Source: Hungatella effluvii
Lineage (GTDB): Bacteria > Bacillota > Clostridia > Lachnospirales > Lachnospiraceae
NCBI RefSeq assembly: GCF_003201875.1
Contig: NZ_QJKD01000009.1
Location: forward strand, 62,001-126,000
DNA length: 64,000 nucleotides
Reading direction: 5' to 3'
Under the pieces are notes generated by a model. That model saw only the letters and a program-made list of their open reading frames with translations. It had not been told where the DNA came from and ran no database searches. Every line of letters begins with the position of its first letter. The first letter of the stretch is position 1. This document shows, one piece after another, positions 51,771 to 60,739 of the stretch. Position numbers and translations under genes: made by a program.

Positions 51771-52802
51771 ATGGCAGTAAAAGTAGCGATTAACGGTTTT
51801 GGTCGTATCGGTCGTCTTGCATTCAGACAGATGTTTGGTGCAGAAGGTTATGATGTAGTAGCTATCAACGATTTAACAGATCCGAAGATGTTAGCTCATT
51901 TATTAAAATATGACACCGCTCAGGGTGGATACACAGGACGTATCGGTGAAGGCCTTCACACAGTAGAAGCTGGAGAGGACTCCATTACTGTAGACGGCAA
52001 GACCATCAAGATTTACGCAGAAAAAGATGCTGCTAATCTTCCTTGGGGAGAAATTGGCGTAGATGTAGTATTAGAGTGTACAGGCTTCTACTGCTCTAAA
52101 GATAAATCTCAGGCACACATCAATGCAGGCGCTAAGAAAGTTGTTATCTCCGCACCAGCAGGCAGCGATCTGCCAACCATCGTTTACAGCGTAAACGAGA
52201 AGGAATTAACTGCAGATGACACCATCATCTCCGCAGCTTCCTGTACAACAAACTGCTTAGCTCCTATGGCTAAGGCTCTGAACGATTACGCTCCAATCCA
52301 GTCCGGTATCATGAGCACAATCCACGCTTACACAGGCGATCAGATGATCCTTGACGGACCGCACAGAAAAGGCGATTTAAGAAGAGCAAGAGCTGGCGCT
52401 GCCAACATCGTTCCGAACTCCACAGGCGCTGCAAAAGCAATCGGCCTTGTTATTCCGGAATTAAACGGCAAGTTAATCGGTTCCGCTCAGCGTGTTCCGG
52501 TTCCGACAGGTTCCACAACAATCTTAGTTGCTGTAGTTAAGGGCAAAGACGTTACAAAAGAAGGTATCAACGCAGCTATGAAGGCAGCAGCTTCCGAGTC
52601 CTTCGGCTACGAAGAAGATCCGATCGTTTCTTCTGACGTTATCGGCATGAGATTCGGTTCTCTGTTTGATGCTACTCAGACCATGGTTTCCAGCCTTGGT
52701 GATGACTTATATCAGGTACAGGTTGTTTCCTGGTATGACAACGAGAACTCCTATACAAGCCAGATGGTTCGTACAATTAAGTACTTCGCTGAATTAGGCT
52801 AA
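51771..52802 (+). CDS. gapA: Glyceraldehyde-3-phosphate dehydrogenase
   Basis: A 343-residue glycolytic enzyme: oxidises glyceraldehyde-3-phosphate with phosphate and NAD. NAD-binding INGFGRIGRLAFRQM and catalytic Cys in ISAASCTTNCLAPMAK are intact. AGGAGG precedes the ATG. Codon use is strongly biased (TTA, GCT, AAC, ATC), marking high expression. First gene of the glycolytic block and terminated separately. Confidence 0.98.
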   Translation: MAVKVAINGFGRIGRLAFRQMFGAEGYDVVAINDLTDPKMLAHLLKYDTAQGGYTGRIGEGLHTVEAGEDSITVDGKTIKIYAEKDAANLPWGEIGVDVVLECTGFYCSKDKSQAHINAGAKKVVISAPAGSDLPTIVYSVNEKELTADDTIISAASCTTNCLAPMAKALNDYAPIQSGIMSTIHAYTGDQMILDGPHRKGDLRRARAGAANIVPNSTGAAKAIGLVIPELNGKLIGSAQRVPVPTGSTTILVAVVKGKDVTKEGINAAMKAAASESFGYEEDPIVSSDVIGMRFGSLFDATQTMVSSLGDDLYQVQVVSWYDNENSYTSQMVRTIKYFAELG

Positions 52803-52819
52803 TTATTAAAGATCCATGG

Positions 52820-52850
52820 AGGGTCCGGTCGTTTGGACCGGACCCTTTTA
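52820..52850 (+). terminator. Intrinsic terminator of gapA
   Basis: Perfect stem agggtccggtc / gaccggaccct with a short loop and TTTTA. Confidence 0.9.
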
Positions 52851-52908
52851 TCGTTCAAAGGAAGGGGCGCTCCGGCGTGTCCTTTCTCTTATAAAACAGG
52901 TTCGTATT

Positions 52909-52940
52909 CTGTATCCATAACCATTTCGTTATGAATACAG
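52909..52940 (+). promoter_or_regulatory. Hairpin or operator upstream of pgk
   Basis: ctgtatccataac (52909-52921) and gttatgaatacag (52928-52940) are complementary but for one base, with a six-base loop, 37 bases before pgk. It could be an operator such as a CggR-like site or a stabilising 5' leader stem. No convincing promoter boxes were located. Confidence 0.5.
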
Positions 52941-52977
52941 CATCAAGTAGCGAAAATATGGAAAGGAGCATGAAAAT

Positions 52978-54189
52978 ATGCTTAACAAGAAAACAGTTGA
53001 TGATTTAACCGGATTACAGGGAAAGAAAGTGCTCGTAAGATGTGACTTTAACGTTCCGTTAAAGGAAGGTGTGATTCAGAACTACAACCGTATCGACGGT
53101 GCGATTCCAACCATTAAGAAATTACTCGATCAGGGTGCAAAAGTGATCCTTTGCTCTCATTTAGGAAAGCCGAAGGGAGAGCCGCTTCCAGAGCTGTCCT
53201 TAGCTCCGGTAGCTCCGGCACTGAGCGAGAGACTTGGCGTAGAAGTAAAATTCGTGGATGATCCGAAGGTAACAGGACCGGAGACACAGAAGGTTGCTGC
53301 CGAATTAAAGGATGGCGAAGTTTTATTACTTCAGAATACCCGTTACAGAATCGAAGAGACAAAGTACGGAAAAGATGAGAACGCCGAAAGCTATGCGAAA
53401 GAACTGGCTGATCTCTGCGACGGTATCTTTGTAAACGACGCGTTCGGTACGGCCCACAGAGCTCACTGCTCCAACGTAGGCGTTACAAAATACACCAATA
53501 CCAATGTAGTTGGATACTTAATGGAAAAGGAAATCAAGTTCTTAGGACAGGCCGTTGAGAATCCGGTTCGTCCGTTCGTTGCTATCTTAGGCGGAGCGAA
53601 GGTTTCCGATAAGATTAACGTAATCAACAACCTGCTTGACAAGGTAGATACCCTGATCATCGGCGGCGGTATGGCTTATACATTTGAGAAGGCACAGGGC
53701 GAGGAGATCGGCAATTCCTTATGTGAGGAAGACAAGCTGGATTACGCTCTGGAGATGATCAAGAAGGCCGAAGAAAAAGGCGTGAAGTTATTACTTCCGG
53801 TTGACCATGTAGAAGGTAAGGAATTCTCCAACGATACAGAACGCAAGGTCGTTGATGTGATCGATGCCGGCTGGTCAGGATTCGATATCGGACCGAAGAC
53901 CATCGCTCTTTACAAGGCTGCTCTGGAAGGCGCTAAGACTGTTGTATGGAACGGACCGATGGGCGTATTCGAATTCTCCAACTTTGCGGAAGGTACTCTG
54001 GAAGTATGCCGCGCCGTTGCTGATTTACAGGACGCAACAACCGTAATCGGCGGCGGAGATTCCGTAAACGCTGTGAAGAGACTTGGCTTCGCTGACAAGA
54101 TGACTCATATCTCCACAGGCGGCGGTGCATCCTTAGAGTTCCTGGAAGGCAAAGAGCTGCCAGGCGTAGCTGCTGCAGATAATAAATAA
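52978..54189 (+). CDS. pgk: Phosphoglycerate kinase
   Basis: A 403-residue enzyme that makes ATP from 1,3-bisphosphoglycerate. The N-terminal KKVLVRCDFNVPLKEG, the nucleotide loop VIGGGDSVNAVKRLG and HISTGGGASLEFLEGK are present. GGAAAGGAG precedes the ATG. Codon bias is like that of gapA. It is followed by tpiA after 25 bases and so is probably co-transcribed with it. Confidence 0.98.
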   Translation: MLNKKTVDDLTGLQGKKVLVRCDFNVPLKEGVIQNYNRIDGAIPTIKKLLDQGAKVILCSHLGKPKGEPLPELSLAPVAPALSERLGVEVKFVDDPKVTGPETQKVAAELKDGEVLLLQNTRYRIEETKYGKDENAESYAKELADLCDGIFVNDAFGTAHRAHCSNVGVTKYTNTNVVGYLMEKEIKFLGQAVENPVRPFVAILGGAKVSDKINVINNLLDKVDTLIIGGGMAYTFEKAQGEEIGNSLCEEDKLDYALEMIKKAEEKGVKLLLPVDHVEGKEFSNDTERKVVDVIDAGWSGFDIGPKTIALYKAALEGAKTVVWNGPMGVFEFSNFAEGTLEVCRAVADLQDATTVIGGGDSVNAVKRLGFADKMTHISTGGGASLEFLEGKELPGVAAADNK

Positions 54190-54214
54190 GTAAGTAAGAG
54201 GAGAATAAGATAAA

Positions 54215-54967
54215 ATGGCAAGGAAAAAAATTATTGCTGGTAACTGGAAGATGAACATGACACCAACAGAGGCTGTAGAGCTGGTTAATACCTTAAAGCC
54301 GCTGGTTGTTAATGAGGATGTAGATGTAGTATTCTGTGTACCGGCCATTGATATCATTCCGGTTATGGAAGCAGCAAAGGGAACCAACATCTTCGTTGGT
54401 GCCGAGAATATGTACTATGAGGACAAGGGCGCCTACACCGGCGAGATTTCCCCTGCCATGTTAGTGGATGCTGGCGTTAAATACGTAGTAATCGGCCATT
54501 CTGAGAGAAGAGAGTACTTCGCTGAGAGTGACGAGACTGTAAATAAAAAGGTCTTAAAGGCATTCGAATACGGCATGACTCCGATCGTATGCTGCGGAGA
54601 GTCCTTAACTCAGAGAGAGCAGGGAATCACCATCGACTGGATCCGTCAGCAGATCAAGATCGCCTTCTTAAACGTACCGGCAGACAAGGCTGCAGAAGCT
54701 GTTATCGCTTATGAGCCGATCTGGGCAATCGGTACCGGCAAGGTCGCTACGACTGAGCAGGCTCAGGAAGTATGCGGAGCGATCCGTGCATGCATCGCTG
54801 AGATCTATGACGAAGCCACAGCAGAAGCGATCCGTATCCAGTACGGCGGTTCTGTATCCGCTGGAAGCGCACCGGAACTGTTCGCACAGCCGGACATCGA
54901 CGGCGGCTTAGTAGGCGGAGCTTCCCTGAAGCCAGACTTCGGAAAGATCGTTTGCTATAACAAATAA
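54215..54967 (+). CDS. tpiA: Triosephosphate isomerase
   Basis: A 250-residue TIM-barrel enzyme interconverting dihydroxyacetone phosphate and glyceraldehyde-3-phosphate. GNWKMN opening, VIGHSERREYF with the electrophilic His, catalytic Glu in AYEPIWAIGTGK, and the phosphate loop YGGSVSAG are intact. AGAGGAG precedes the ATG. Strong codon bias. Confidence 0.98.
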   Translation: MARKKIIAGNWKMNMTPTEAVELVNTLKPLVVNEDVDVVFCVPAIDIIPVMEAAKGTNIFVGAENMYYEDKGAYTGEISPAMLVDAGVKYVVIGHSERREYFAESDETVNKKVLKAFEYGMTPIVCCGESLTQREQGITIDWIRQQIKIAFLNVPADKAAEAVIAYEPIWAIGTGKVATTEQAQEVCGAIRACIAEIYDEATAEAIRIQYGGSVSAGSAPELFAQPDIDGGLVGGASLKPDFGKIVCYNK

Positions 54968-55004
54968 GTAATGAATAATACAGGATTATGAAGTGTCCTG
55001 TAAT

Positions 55005-55050
55005 GAAAAAGGTGGGGACAGTCGCAAACGCGGCTTCTCTGCCTTTTTAT
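55005..55050 (+). terminator. Probable terminator after tpiA
   Basis: aaaaaggtgggga and tctctgccttttt pair imperfectly, followed by T residues. The stem is weak in the middle. Confidence 0.5.
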
Positions 55051-55148
55051 TGTTCTGTACATGGCCGGTATTTCGCGAAGCGTACTGCCGGTCGCAGCGT
55101 GTGCAGTAACTTTTTATTCCGCTGAAAAGCCCGGTTATGCGCATACGG

Positions 55149-55177
55149 TTGACAAGTGATGAGAAAAAGTAAATAAT
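55149..55177 (+). promoter_or_regulatory. Promoter of the degenerate GGDEF gene
   Basis: TTGACA (55149-55154), 17-base spacer, AATAAT (55172-55177). Confidence 0.55.
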
Positions 55178-55231
55178 AGTAATGAATATACCGATATCAG
55201 GGTGCGCAGAATGGGTAAAGGAGGAGGAGTT

Positions 55232-55705
55232 ATGGATACAAAAGAGCCGGGACTGATGCAGAGGAGTATTGAGATCGACATGGAGCAAATCCGTAAGGAA
55301 CTGAGTGAACAGGAGCTGCTTCCGGGAGCGTACTGCCAGGAATACGAGATATTCAAAGTGATATACCGGTTTGTGGCGCGGAGGCTGAAGCGCACGAATG
55401 AGAGCGCCTATATCATCCTGCTGACCCTGACGGACCGGAAGGGAGAACTGCCCTGTCTCGAGAGCAGAAACGGGCAGATGGAGATTTTGAGGGAACTGAT
55501 CCAGTATTCGATCCGCTGCGGGGATGTCTATACGAAATACAGCAGCTGTCAGTTTCTCATTATGGTGACAGACTTATCCGAGGCGGATGCCGATATGGTT
55601 GCGAAGAGAATTGCGGATGCATTTTACCAGAGACTGGGCGAGGGAGCGGACCAGGTGCTGCTGCACCACTGCTATCCCATGAAAGCCGTAGAAGAGCGGC
55701 CTTAA
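55232..55705 (+). CDS. Small protein with a degenerate GGDEF-like domain
   Basis: A 157-residue soluble protein. The pattern AYIILLTLTDRKGE, a helix with LRELIQYSIRCGDVYTKYSSCQFLIMVTDLSEADADMVAKRIADAF follows the GGDEF fold, in which RxxDxVxRxGGDEFxxxL becomes RCGDVYTKYSSCQFLIMV. The catalytic GGDEF is lost, so it is unlikely to make cyclic-di-GMP; it may bind a nucleotide or act as a protein partner. ATG 55232 is chosen because AAAGGAGG lies 7 bases before it. It sits between tpiA and gpmI with its own promoter. Confidence 0.65.
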   Translation: MDTKEPGLMQRSIEIDMEQIRKELSEQELLPGAYCQEYEIFKVIYRFVARRLKRTNESAYIILLTLTDRKGELPCLESRNGQMEILRELIQYSIRCGDVYTKYSSCQFLIMVTDLSEADADMVAKRIADAFYQRLGEGADQVLLHHCYPMKAVEERP

Positions 55706-55740
55706 ACCAGGGGTTATGATAAAAATTTGTCATTCAGCAG

Positions 55741-55769
55741 TTGCAAGATATCCGCAAATCATGTAGAAT
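55741..55769 (+). promoter_or_regulatory. gpmI promoter
   Basis: TTGCAA (55741-55746), 17-base spacer, TAGAAT (55764-55769), 60 bases before the start. Confidence 0.65.
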
Positions 55770-55828
55770 ATAGAGTTGTGAGAAGATAATTACCATTATA
55801 TAGAAAAACAAGATAAGGAGATTAAGTT

Positions 55829-57367
55829 ATGAGCAAGAAACCTGTTGTACTTATGATACTTGATGGATATGGACTGAATGATAACTGTGACCATAACGCA
55901 GTCTGCGAAGGCAGAACACCGATTATGGACCAGCTGATGAGCCAGTGCCCGTTTGTAAAGGGCAACGCCAGCGGCCTTGCCGTAGGACTTCCGGATGGCC
56001 AGATGGGGAATTCCGAGGTTGGCCACTTAAACATGGGTGCCGGCCGTATCGTTTATCAGGAACTGACCAGAATTACAAAATCGATCCAGGACGGAGATTT
56101 CTTCGATGTTCCTGAGTTTTTACAGGCTGTAGAGAACTGCAGGAAGAATGATTCTGCCCTTCATTTATGGGGACTTGTCTCCGACGGAGGCGTTCACAGC
56201 CACAATACCCATATTTACGGACTCCTGGAACTTGCCAGGAGAAATGGCCTCGACAAGGTTTACGTACACTGCTTCTTAGACGGCCGTGACACACCGCCAG
56301 CTTCCGGCAAGGGCTATGTGGAAGAGCTGGAAGCGAAGATGAAGGAAATCGGAGTGGGCAAAGTAGCCTCTGTGATGGGCCGTTATTATGCGATGGACCG
56401 TGACAACCGCTGGGATCGTGTGGAGCGCGCTTACAACGCCCTGACCAGGGGAGAAGGCGGTACTGCTGCCAGCGCTCCGGCAGGAATTCAGGCTTCTTAT
56501 GACGCGGAAGTGAACGACGAGTTCGTGGAGCCGTTTGTCGTAGTGGAAGATGGAAAACCGGTTGCTACCGTAAAAGATAACGATTCCGTTATTTTCTTCA
56601 ATTTCCGTCCCGACCGTGCAAGAGAGATCACGAGAGCGTTCTGTGATGACGATTTCAAGGGATTTGCCAGAGACAGACGTCTGAACTTAACGTATGTATG
56701 CTTTACCGATTACGATGACACTATTGCAAATAAGCTGGTTGCATTTAAGAAGGAAGCCATTGCGAATACCTTTGGCCAGTTCCTTGCAGACCACGACATG
56801 ACCCAGGCCAGAATCGCCGAGACAGAGAAGTACGCACATGTGACATTCTTCTTTAACGGCGGTGTCGAGGAGCCGAATAAGGGTGAGGACAGAATTCTGG
56901 TTCCGTCTCCGAAGGTGGCTACCTACGACCTTCAGCCTGAGATGAGCGCCCCGGCTGTTTGTGACAAGCTGGTGGAAGCGATCAAATCCGGAAAATACGA
57001 CGTTGTCATCATCAACTTCGCGAACCCGGATATGGTTGGCCATACGGGAATTGAGGATGCTGCGATCAAGGCGATCGAGACCGTAGACGCCTGTGTGGGA
57101 AGAGCTGTAGACGCAGTCAAGGAGATGGACGGCGTACTGTTCATCTGCGCTGACCACGGAAATGCAGAGCAGCTGGTAGATTACGAGACAGGAACACCGT
57201 TCACCGCTCATACCACGAATCCGGTTCCGTTCATTCTTGTAAACGCAGATCCGTCCTATAAGCTGCGGGAAGGCGGCTGCCTGGCAGACATCGCTCCGAC
57301 ATTAATTGAGTTAATGGGCATGGAACAGCCGAAAGAGATGACTGGAAAGTCATTATTAGTGAAGTAA
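55829..57367 (+). CDS. gpmI: 2,3-bisphosphoglycerate-independent phosphoglycerate mutase
   Basis: A 512-residue manganese enzyme interconverting 3- and 2-phosphoglycerate. The alkaline-phosphatase-like core has DGYGLND, the phosphoserine site MGNSEVGHLNMGAGR, NFANPDMVGHTG and CADHGNAEQL for metal binding. TAAGGAG precedes the ATG. Separate promoter from the upstream block. Confidence 0.98.
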   Translation: MSKKPVVLMILDGYGLNDNCDHNAVCEGRTPIMDQLMSQCPFVKGNASGLAVGLPDGQMGNSEVGHLNMGAGRIVYQELTRITKSIQDGDFFDVPEFLQAVENCRKNDSALHLWGLVSDGGVHSHNTHIYGLLELARRNGLDKVYVHCFLDGRDTPPASGKGYVEELEAKMKEIGVGKVASVMGRYYAMDRDNRWDRVERAYNALTRGEGGTAASAPAGIQASYDAEVNDEFVEPFVVVEDGKPVATVKDNDSVIFFNFRPDRAREITRAFCDDDFKGFARDRRLNLTYVCFTDYDDTIANKLVAFKKEAIANTFGQFLADHDMTQARIAETEKYAHVTFFFNGGVEEPNKGEDRILVPSPKVATYDLQPEMSAPAVCDKLVEAIKSGKYDVVIINFANPDMVGHTGIEDAAIKAIETVDACVGRAVDAVKEMDGVLFICADHGNAEQLVDYETGTPFTAHTTNPVPFILVNADPSYKLREGGCLADIAPTLIELMGMEQPKEMTGKSLLVK

Positions 57368-57457
57368 GATACTGGAAAAATCCTGTAAAAATGGCAAAAA
57401 TATAAAAGAAAAGTCATGATATGATCTAAAACATAAAAAAATAGTTATGAAAAGTCG

Positions 57458-57534
57458 AAAAAGGCCGCATATTTGAACCTTAGGAACCGCAGTGATTACC
57501 GACGGGGAAGAGGGGACAGAGTGACGGCCTTTTT
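57458..57534 (+). other. Structured segment between gpmI and ferritin (terminator or leader RNA)
   Basis: aaaaaggccg (57458-57467) and cggccttttt (57525-57534) are perfectly complementary and bracket 57 bases. The T run makes it a possible long-loop terminator for gpmI. No known riboswitch pattern was recognised inside. Confidence 0.4.
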
Positions 57535-57560
57535 CCAGCATCCGTGGGAACGAATGGTGG

Positions 57561-57589
57561 TTGTTCGTCTAACTGGCGGATGATATAAT
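57561..57589 (+). promoter_or_regulatory. Ferritin promoter with extended -10
   Basis: TTGTTC (57561-57566), 17-base spacer, TGaTATAAT (57581-57589), 33 bases before the ferritin start. Confidence 0.7.
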
Positions 57590-57621
57590 ATGGGAAGAAA
57601 ACAAGAGAAAGGGGAATTACC

Positions 57622-58134
57622 ATGTTGGATCAAAAAGTTGCAGAACTTATTAATGTGCAGGTGAATAAGGAATTTTACTCGGCGTATCTGTATCTCGATT
57701 TTGCAAATTACTACCGCGAAGCAGAGCTGAACGGATTTGCAAACTGGTATCAGGTGCAGGCGCAGGAGGAGAGAGACCATGCCATGCTGTTTATTCAGTA
57801 TCTGCAGAATAACAGCGGCAAAGTGACTCTTGAGGCCATTGATAAGCCCGATAAAAAGTTTGAGGACTACGTCGGTCCGCTGAAGGCAGGTCTGGAGCAT
57901 GAGGTCTATGTGACCGGACTTATCCATGCGATCTATGATGCGGCATACTCCGTAAAGGATTTCCGCACCATGCAGTTTCTCGACTGGTTTGTGAAGGAGC
58001 AGGGCGAGGAAGAGAAGAATGCAGAGAATCTGGTGAAACGTTTCGAGCTCTTTGGCCATGATCCGAAGGGGTTATACATGCTGGATTCTGAGATGGCGGC
58101 CCGCGTATACACCGCTCCGTCCCTGGTGCTGTAA
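57622..58134 (+). CDS. ftnA: Ferritin
   Basis: A 170-residue non-haem ferritin storing iron as a mineral core. The four-helix-bundle ferroxidase ligands are seen in NKEFYSAYLYLDFA, QEERDHAMLFI and EQGEEEKNAENL. AGAAAGGGG precedes the ATG. The stop codon shares its last two bases with the Bfd-like gene start, an arrangement that links iron storage and iron release. Confidence 0.95.
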   Translation: MLDQKVAELINVQVNKEFYSAYLYLDFANYYREAELNGFANWYQVQAQEERDHAMLFIQYLQNNSGKVTLEAIDKPDKKFEDYVGPLKAGLEHEVYVTGLIHAIYDAAYSVKDFRTMQFLDWFVKEQGEEEKNAENLVKRFELFGHDPKGLYMLDSEMAARVYTAPSLVL

Positions 58135-58331
58135 TGGGAAAGAATGAATATCTCTGTCCGTGCCTGAAGATCACAAAAAAGGATATCAAGGAGGCGATCG
58201 CGGGCGGCGCGGATTCCTTTAAGAAAGTGAAAAAGAAGACGGGAGTTTCCCTGAAATGCGGCCATTGTGAGTGCCGGGTGAAGAAGTATGCGAAAAAGCA
58301 GTTGAAGAAACAGAGTGAGAAAAAGGCCTGA
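58134..58331 (+). CDS. Bfd-like (2Fe-2S) ferredoxin
   Basis: A 65-residue protein with Cys at positions 8 and 10 (LCPCLKITKKDI) and a second pair in KCGHCECRVKKY, the C-X-C ... C-X2-C layout of bacterioferritin-associated ferredoxins (BFD-like [2Fe-2S] domain). Bfd delivers electrons to release Fe(II) from a ferritin shell. Coupling to ftnA supports this job. The C-terminal tail is Lys-rich. Most Bfd partners are bacterioferritins; here the partner would be a non-haem ferritin. Confidence 0.85.
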   Translation: MGKNEYLCPCLKITKKDIKEAIAGGADSFKKVKKKTGVSLKCGHCECRVKKYAKKQLKKQSEKKA

Positions 58332-58354
58332 GCTTAACCAGCAGACAGAGCCGC

Positions 58355-58420
58355 TTGACAAGCGCAGCAAAGAAATCTATACTAAAAGTGCAAGGGTTTC
58401 TAAACAACTCCCTTAGCACT
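58355..58420 (+). promoter_or_regulatory. Promoter and leader hairpin of the SAM hydroxide adenosyltransferase gene
   Basis: TTGACA (58355-58360), 17-base spacer, TATACT (58378-58383): a near-consensus promoter. The leader holds a stem agtgcaaggg / cccttagcact (58387-58420) that ends one base before the AAAGGA ribosome site. Confidence 0.75.
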
Positions 58421-58435
58421 AAAGGAAAGATGAAT

Positions 58436-59296
58436 ATGAGAAAACCACTTATTATTCAAACAGATTTTGGCACTGCGGACGGAGCTGTCTGCGCGATGTA
58501 TGGAGTATCCTATGGGGTAGACCCGGAACTTCGGATTACGGACTTGACACACGATATTCCCCAGTATGATATCTGGGAAGCATCCTACCGGCTGATACAG
58601 ACGGTAAACTACTGGCCGGAGGGCTCGGTATTTGTCAGCGTTGTGGATCCGGGAGTGGGATCGACGAGACGAAGCATTGTGGCGAAGACCACCACGGGAC
58701 AGTACATAGTGACACCTGACAATGGAACACTGACCCATGTGAAGCGGATGTGCGGAATCACGGAAGCACGTATCATCGATGAGAATGTGAACCGTCTGCC
58801 GGGATCGGGAGAGAGTTATACGTTCCATGGCCGTGACATTTACGCTTATACCGGAGCGAGGCTGGCTGCCGGTGTCATCACCTTCGAGGGAGTGGGCCCT
58901 TCCGTGGAAGCGGAAAGCGTCATCGAACTTCCTGTTGTGGAAGCGGCTTATAACGGAGACAGAGTGAGCGGTACCATCGATGTGCTCGACGTCAGATTCG
59001 GAAGCCTGTGGACCAATATCTCCAGAGACCTGTTTTTAAAGATTGGTGTAAAACACGGACAGCGTGTGGAAATCAGTATTGAGAATGAGACGAGAACCCT
59101 GTACAAGAATATTCTGGTTTATGCAAAGAGCTTTGCCGACGTTTATGTAGGCGAACCGCTCATCTATGTGAACAGCCTAGACTGCATGGCGGTTGCCATC
59201 AATCAGGGCAGCTTTGCAAAGGCCTATAACATTGGAACAGGGAATAAGTGGCAGATTACGATGCGTAAGGCGCCTAAGATTATATACGAAGACTAA
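58436..59296 (+). CDS. SAM hydroxide adenosyltransferase (chlorinase/fluorinase-like, DUF62)
   Basis: A 286-residue enzyme of the family that hydrolyses SAM to adenosine and methionine, related to fluorinase. Typical motifs are IQTDFGTADGAV, VDPGVGSTRRSIV, TPDNGTL and the C-terminal beta domain with NSLDCMAVAINQGSFA. ATG 58436 (9 bases after AAAGGA) is preferred over ATG 58430. An apparent longer frame from 58355 begins at the TTG of the -35 box and is not real. Physiological role is unclear. Confidence 0.92.
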   Translation: MRKPLIIQTDFGTADGAVCAMYGVSYGVDPELRITDLTHDIPQYDIWEASYRLIQTVNYWPEGSVFVSVVDPGVGSTRRSIVAKTTTGQYIVTPDNGTLTHVKRMCGITEARIIDENVNRLPGSGESYTFHGRDIYAYTGARLAAGVITFEGVGPSVEAESVIELPVVEAAYNGDRVSGTIDVLDVRFGSLWTNISRDLFLKIGVKHGQRVEISIENETRTLYKNILVYAKSFADVYVGEPLIYVNSLDCMAVAINQGSFAKAYNIGTGNKWQITMRKAPKIIYED

Positions 59297-59346
59297 ACAT
59301 TTTATCTGATTTAACAGATAAAGGATGAAAAAGTGAATAGACATTG

Positions 59347-59398
59347 AAGACGGCTGTCCCGCCGCTCCGGAAGAAGGAGCGGCGGGACAGCCGTCTTT
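59347..59398. terminator. Very strong hairpin after the SAM hydrolase-type gene
   Basis: Perfect 22-base stem (aagacggctgtcccgccgct ... mirrored) with a seven-base loop and TTT. It probably ends both this gene and the convergent alcohol dehydrogenase gene, aided by further G/C-rich stems to 59470. Confidence 0.85.
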
Positions 59399-59500
59399 AT
59401 CGCGCTAAGGAAGTATGGCCGCTGAAGCGACCGCGCTCCGGCGCGAGAGTCCGGCGGGCCGGAGTCTTTGCTCTTGCTTTTTTGTCTTATGATCGTCCGG

Positions 59501-60616
59501 TCAGATGGTAATCGCGTATTTTATGACATGATCGGCCTGCTTTTCAAATATCTCGTAAGCCTCCAGGATATGGGCTAAATCCGTCCGGTGTGTGATGAGG
59601 CAGCCGGTATCCAGCTTTCCTTCCTCAATCAGCTTCAAAATTTCACTGCAGGAATTGGCATCGACGCCTCCTGTCTTGAAAATCAGATTTTTCCCATACA
59701 TAGAAGGCAGAGGGAGTACCTGCGGTTCCTCATAGAGTGCGACGACGCAGACAACCGCGTTGGGACGGGCGATCTGCCAGGCCATCTGGAAGGTGTCCTT
59801 CCCTCCGGCCACCTCGAGAACGGAGTCGGCGCCCCGGCCGGATGTGAGTTCCAGCACTCTCTCCAGGACATTTTCATAGCGCGGGTTTAAGGTGTAATCG
59901 GCAAGACCGCGGCGTTTGGCAAGCTCCAGGCGCTCCTGGGAGGTATCGATGGCGATCAGCTTCCCCGGATGATAGAGGCGGGCACACATCATGGTGCATA
60001 AGCCGGTAGGGCCGGCTCCGATGACGGCCGCCGTGCCGCCCTCCCCGATTTCCGCAAGCCCCGCGCCCCAGTAGCCGGTGGATAGGATGTCCCCCGTAAA
60101 AAGGGCGGCTTCATCGGTCACAGAATCGGGAATCGGCGTGAGGCCGTTGTCCGCAAATGGAATGCGGACATACTCCGACTGACCTCCGTCGATCCGGCAG
60201 CCGAGAGCCCAGCCGCCATGCTCATCAGTACAGTTATTGACATAGCCGCGCTGGCAGTAAAAGCACTCCCCGCAGAAGGTCTCCACATTGACGGCAACCC
60301 TGTCGCCGGGTTTTACCCGTGTCACCTCACTTCCGGCCTCTTCCACGATCCCCACAAATTCATGGCCCAGTATGGTGCCCGGAACGGCCCTGGGAACTGC
60401 GCCGTGCAGGATATGGATATCGCTGGAGCAGATGGTTGTGAGCGTAACTCTCACGACGGCATCCCTGGGGGTCATGATATGTGGGATTGGCCGTTCCTCT
60501 AAACGCAGGATTCCACTGCCTTCGTAGACGACGGCCTTCATGGTTTCCTTACGGGGAAGGTTTTGTGATGTATGGTTCTGTGATGTATGGTTCTGTGATA
60601 CCTGATTTTGTGACAT
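59501..60616 (-). CDS. Zinc-dependent alcohol dehydrogenase (MDR family)
   Basis: A 371-residue medium-chain dehydrogenase. Catalytic zinc ligands are in CSSDIHILHG and GHEFVG; the structural zinc site is CGECFYCQRGYVNNC; the NAD site is AAVIGAGPTGLCTM with an acidic IAIDTSQ strand. The N-terminal 25 residues are SQNHT-type repeats from an 18-base tandem repeat. ATG 60616 has a strong GGAGAGGAG; an internal ATG at 60541 gives the standard family N-terminus (MKAVVYEG) with a weaker site. Both could be used. On the minus strand a promoter TTGACT-16-TATAGT is at 60661-60688. Confidence 0.92.
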   Translation of the reverse strand: MSQNQVSQNHTSQNHTSQNLPRKETMKAVVYEGSGILRLEERPIPHIMTPRDAVVRVTLTTICSSDIHILHGAVPRAVPGTILGHEFVGIVEEAGSEVTRVKPGDRVAVNVETFCGECFYCQRGYVNNCTDEHGGWALGCRIDGGQSEYVRIPFADNGLTPIPDSVTDEAALFTGDILSTGYWGAGLAEIGEGGTAAVIGAGPTGLCTMMCARLYHPGKLIAIDTSQERLELAKRRGLADYTLNPRYENVLERVLELTSGRGADSVLEVAGGKDTFQMAWQIARPNAVVCVVALYEEPQVLPLPSMYGKNLIFKTGGVDANSCSEILKLIEEGKLDTGCLITHRTDLAHILEAYEIFEKQADHVIKYAITI

Positions 60617-60660
60617 AAGCTTCTCCTCTCCATACTTTAAAAGCGGTAAAAATACCTCTT

Positions 60661-60688
60661 ACTATACTCTGTATAATAGTCTAGTCAA
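60661..60688 (-). promoter_or_regulatory. Promoter of the zinc alcohol dehydrogenase gene
   Basis: On the minus strand TTGACT (60688-60683), 16-base spacer, TATAGT (60666-60661), 45 bases before ATG 60616. Confidence 0.55.
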
Positions 60689-60739
60689 TGGCCTCCCAAT
60701 TGTCAATGCGCATGCCTCGAAAAATATCCGGAAGTGTAA

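Noticed and set aside
58355..58435. N-terminal extension of the SAM hydroxide adenosyltransferase
   Set aside because: The apparent start TTG is the first half of the TTGACA -35 box, and the segment contains the promoter and leader hairpin.
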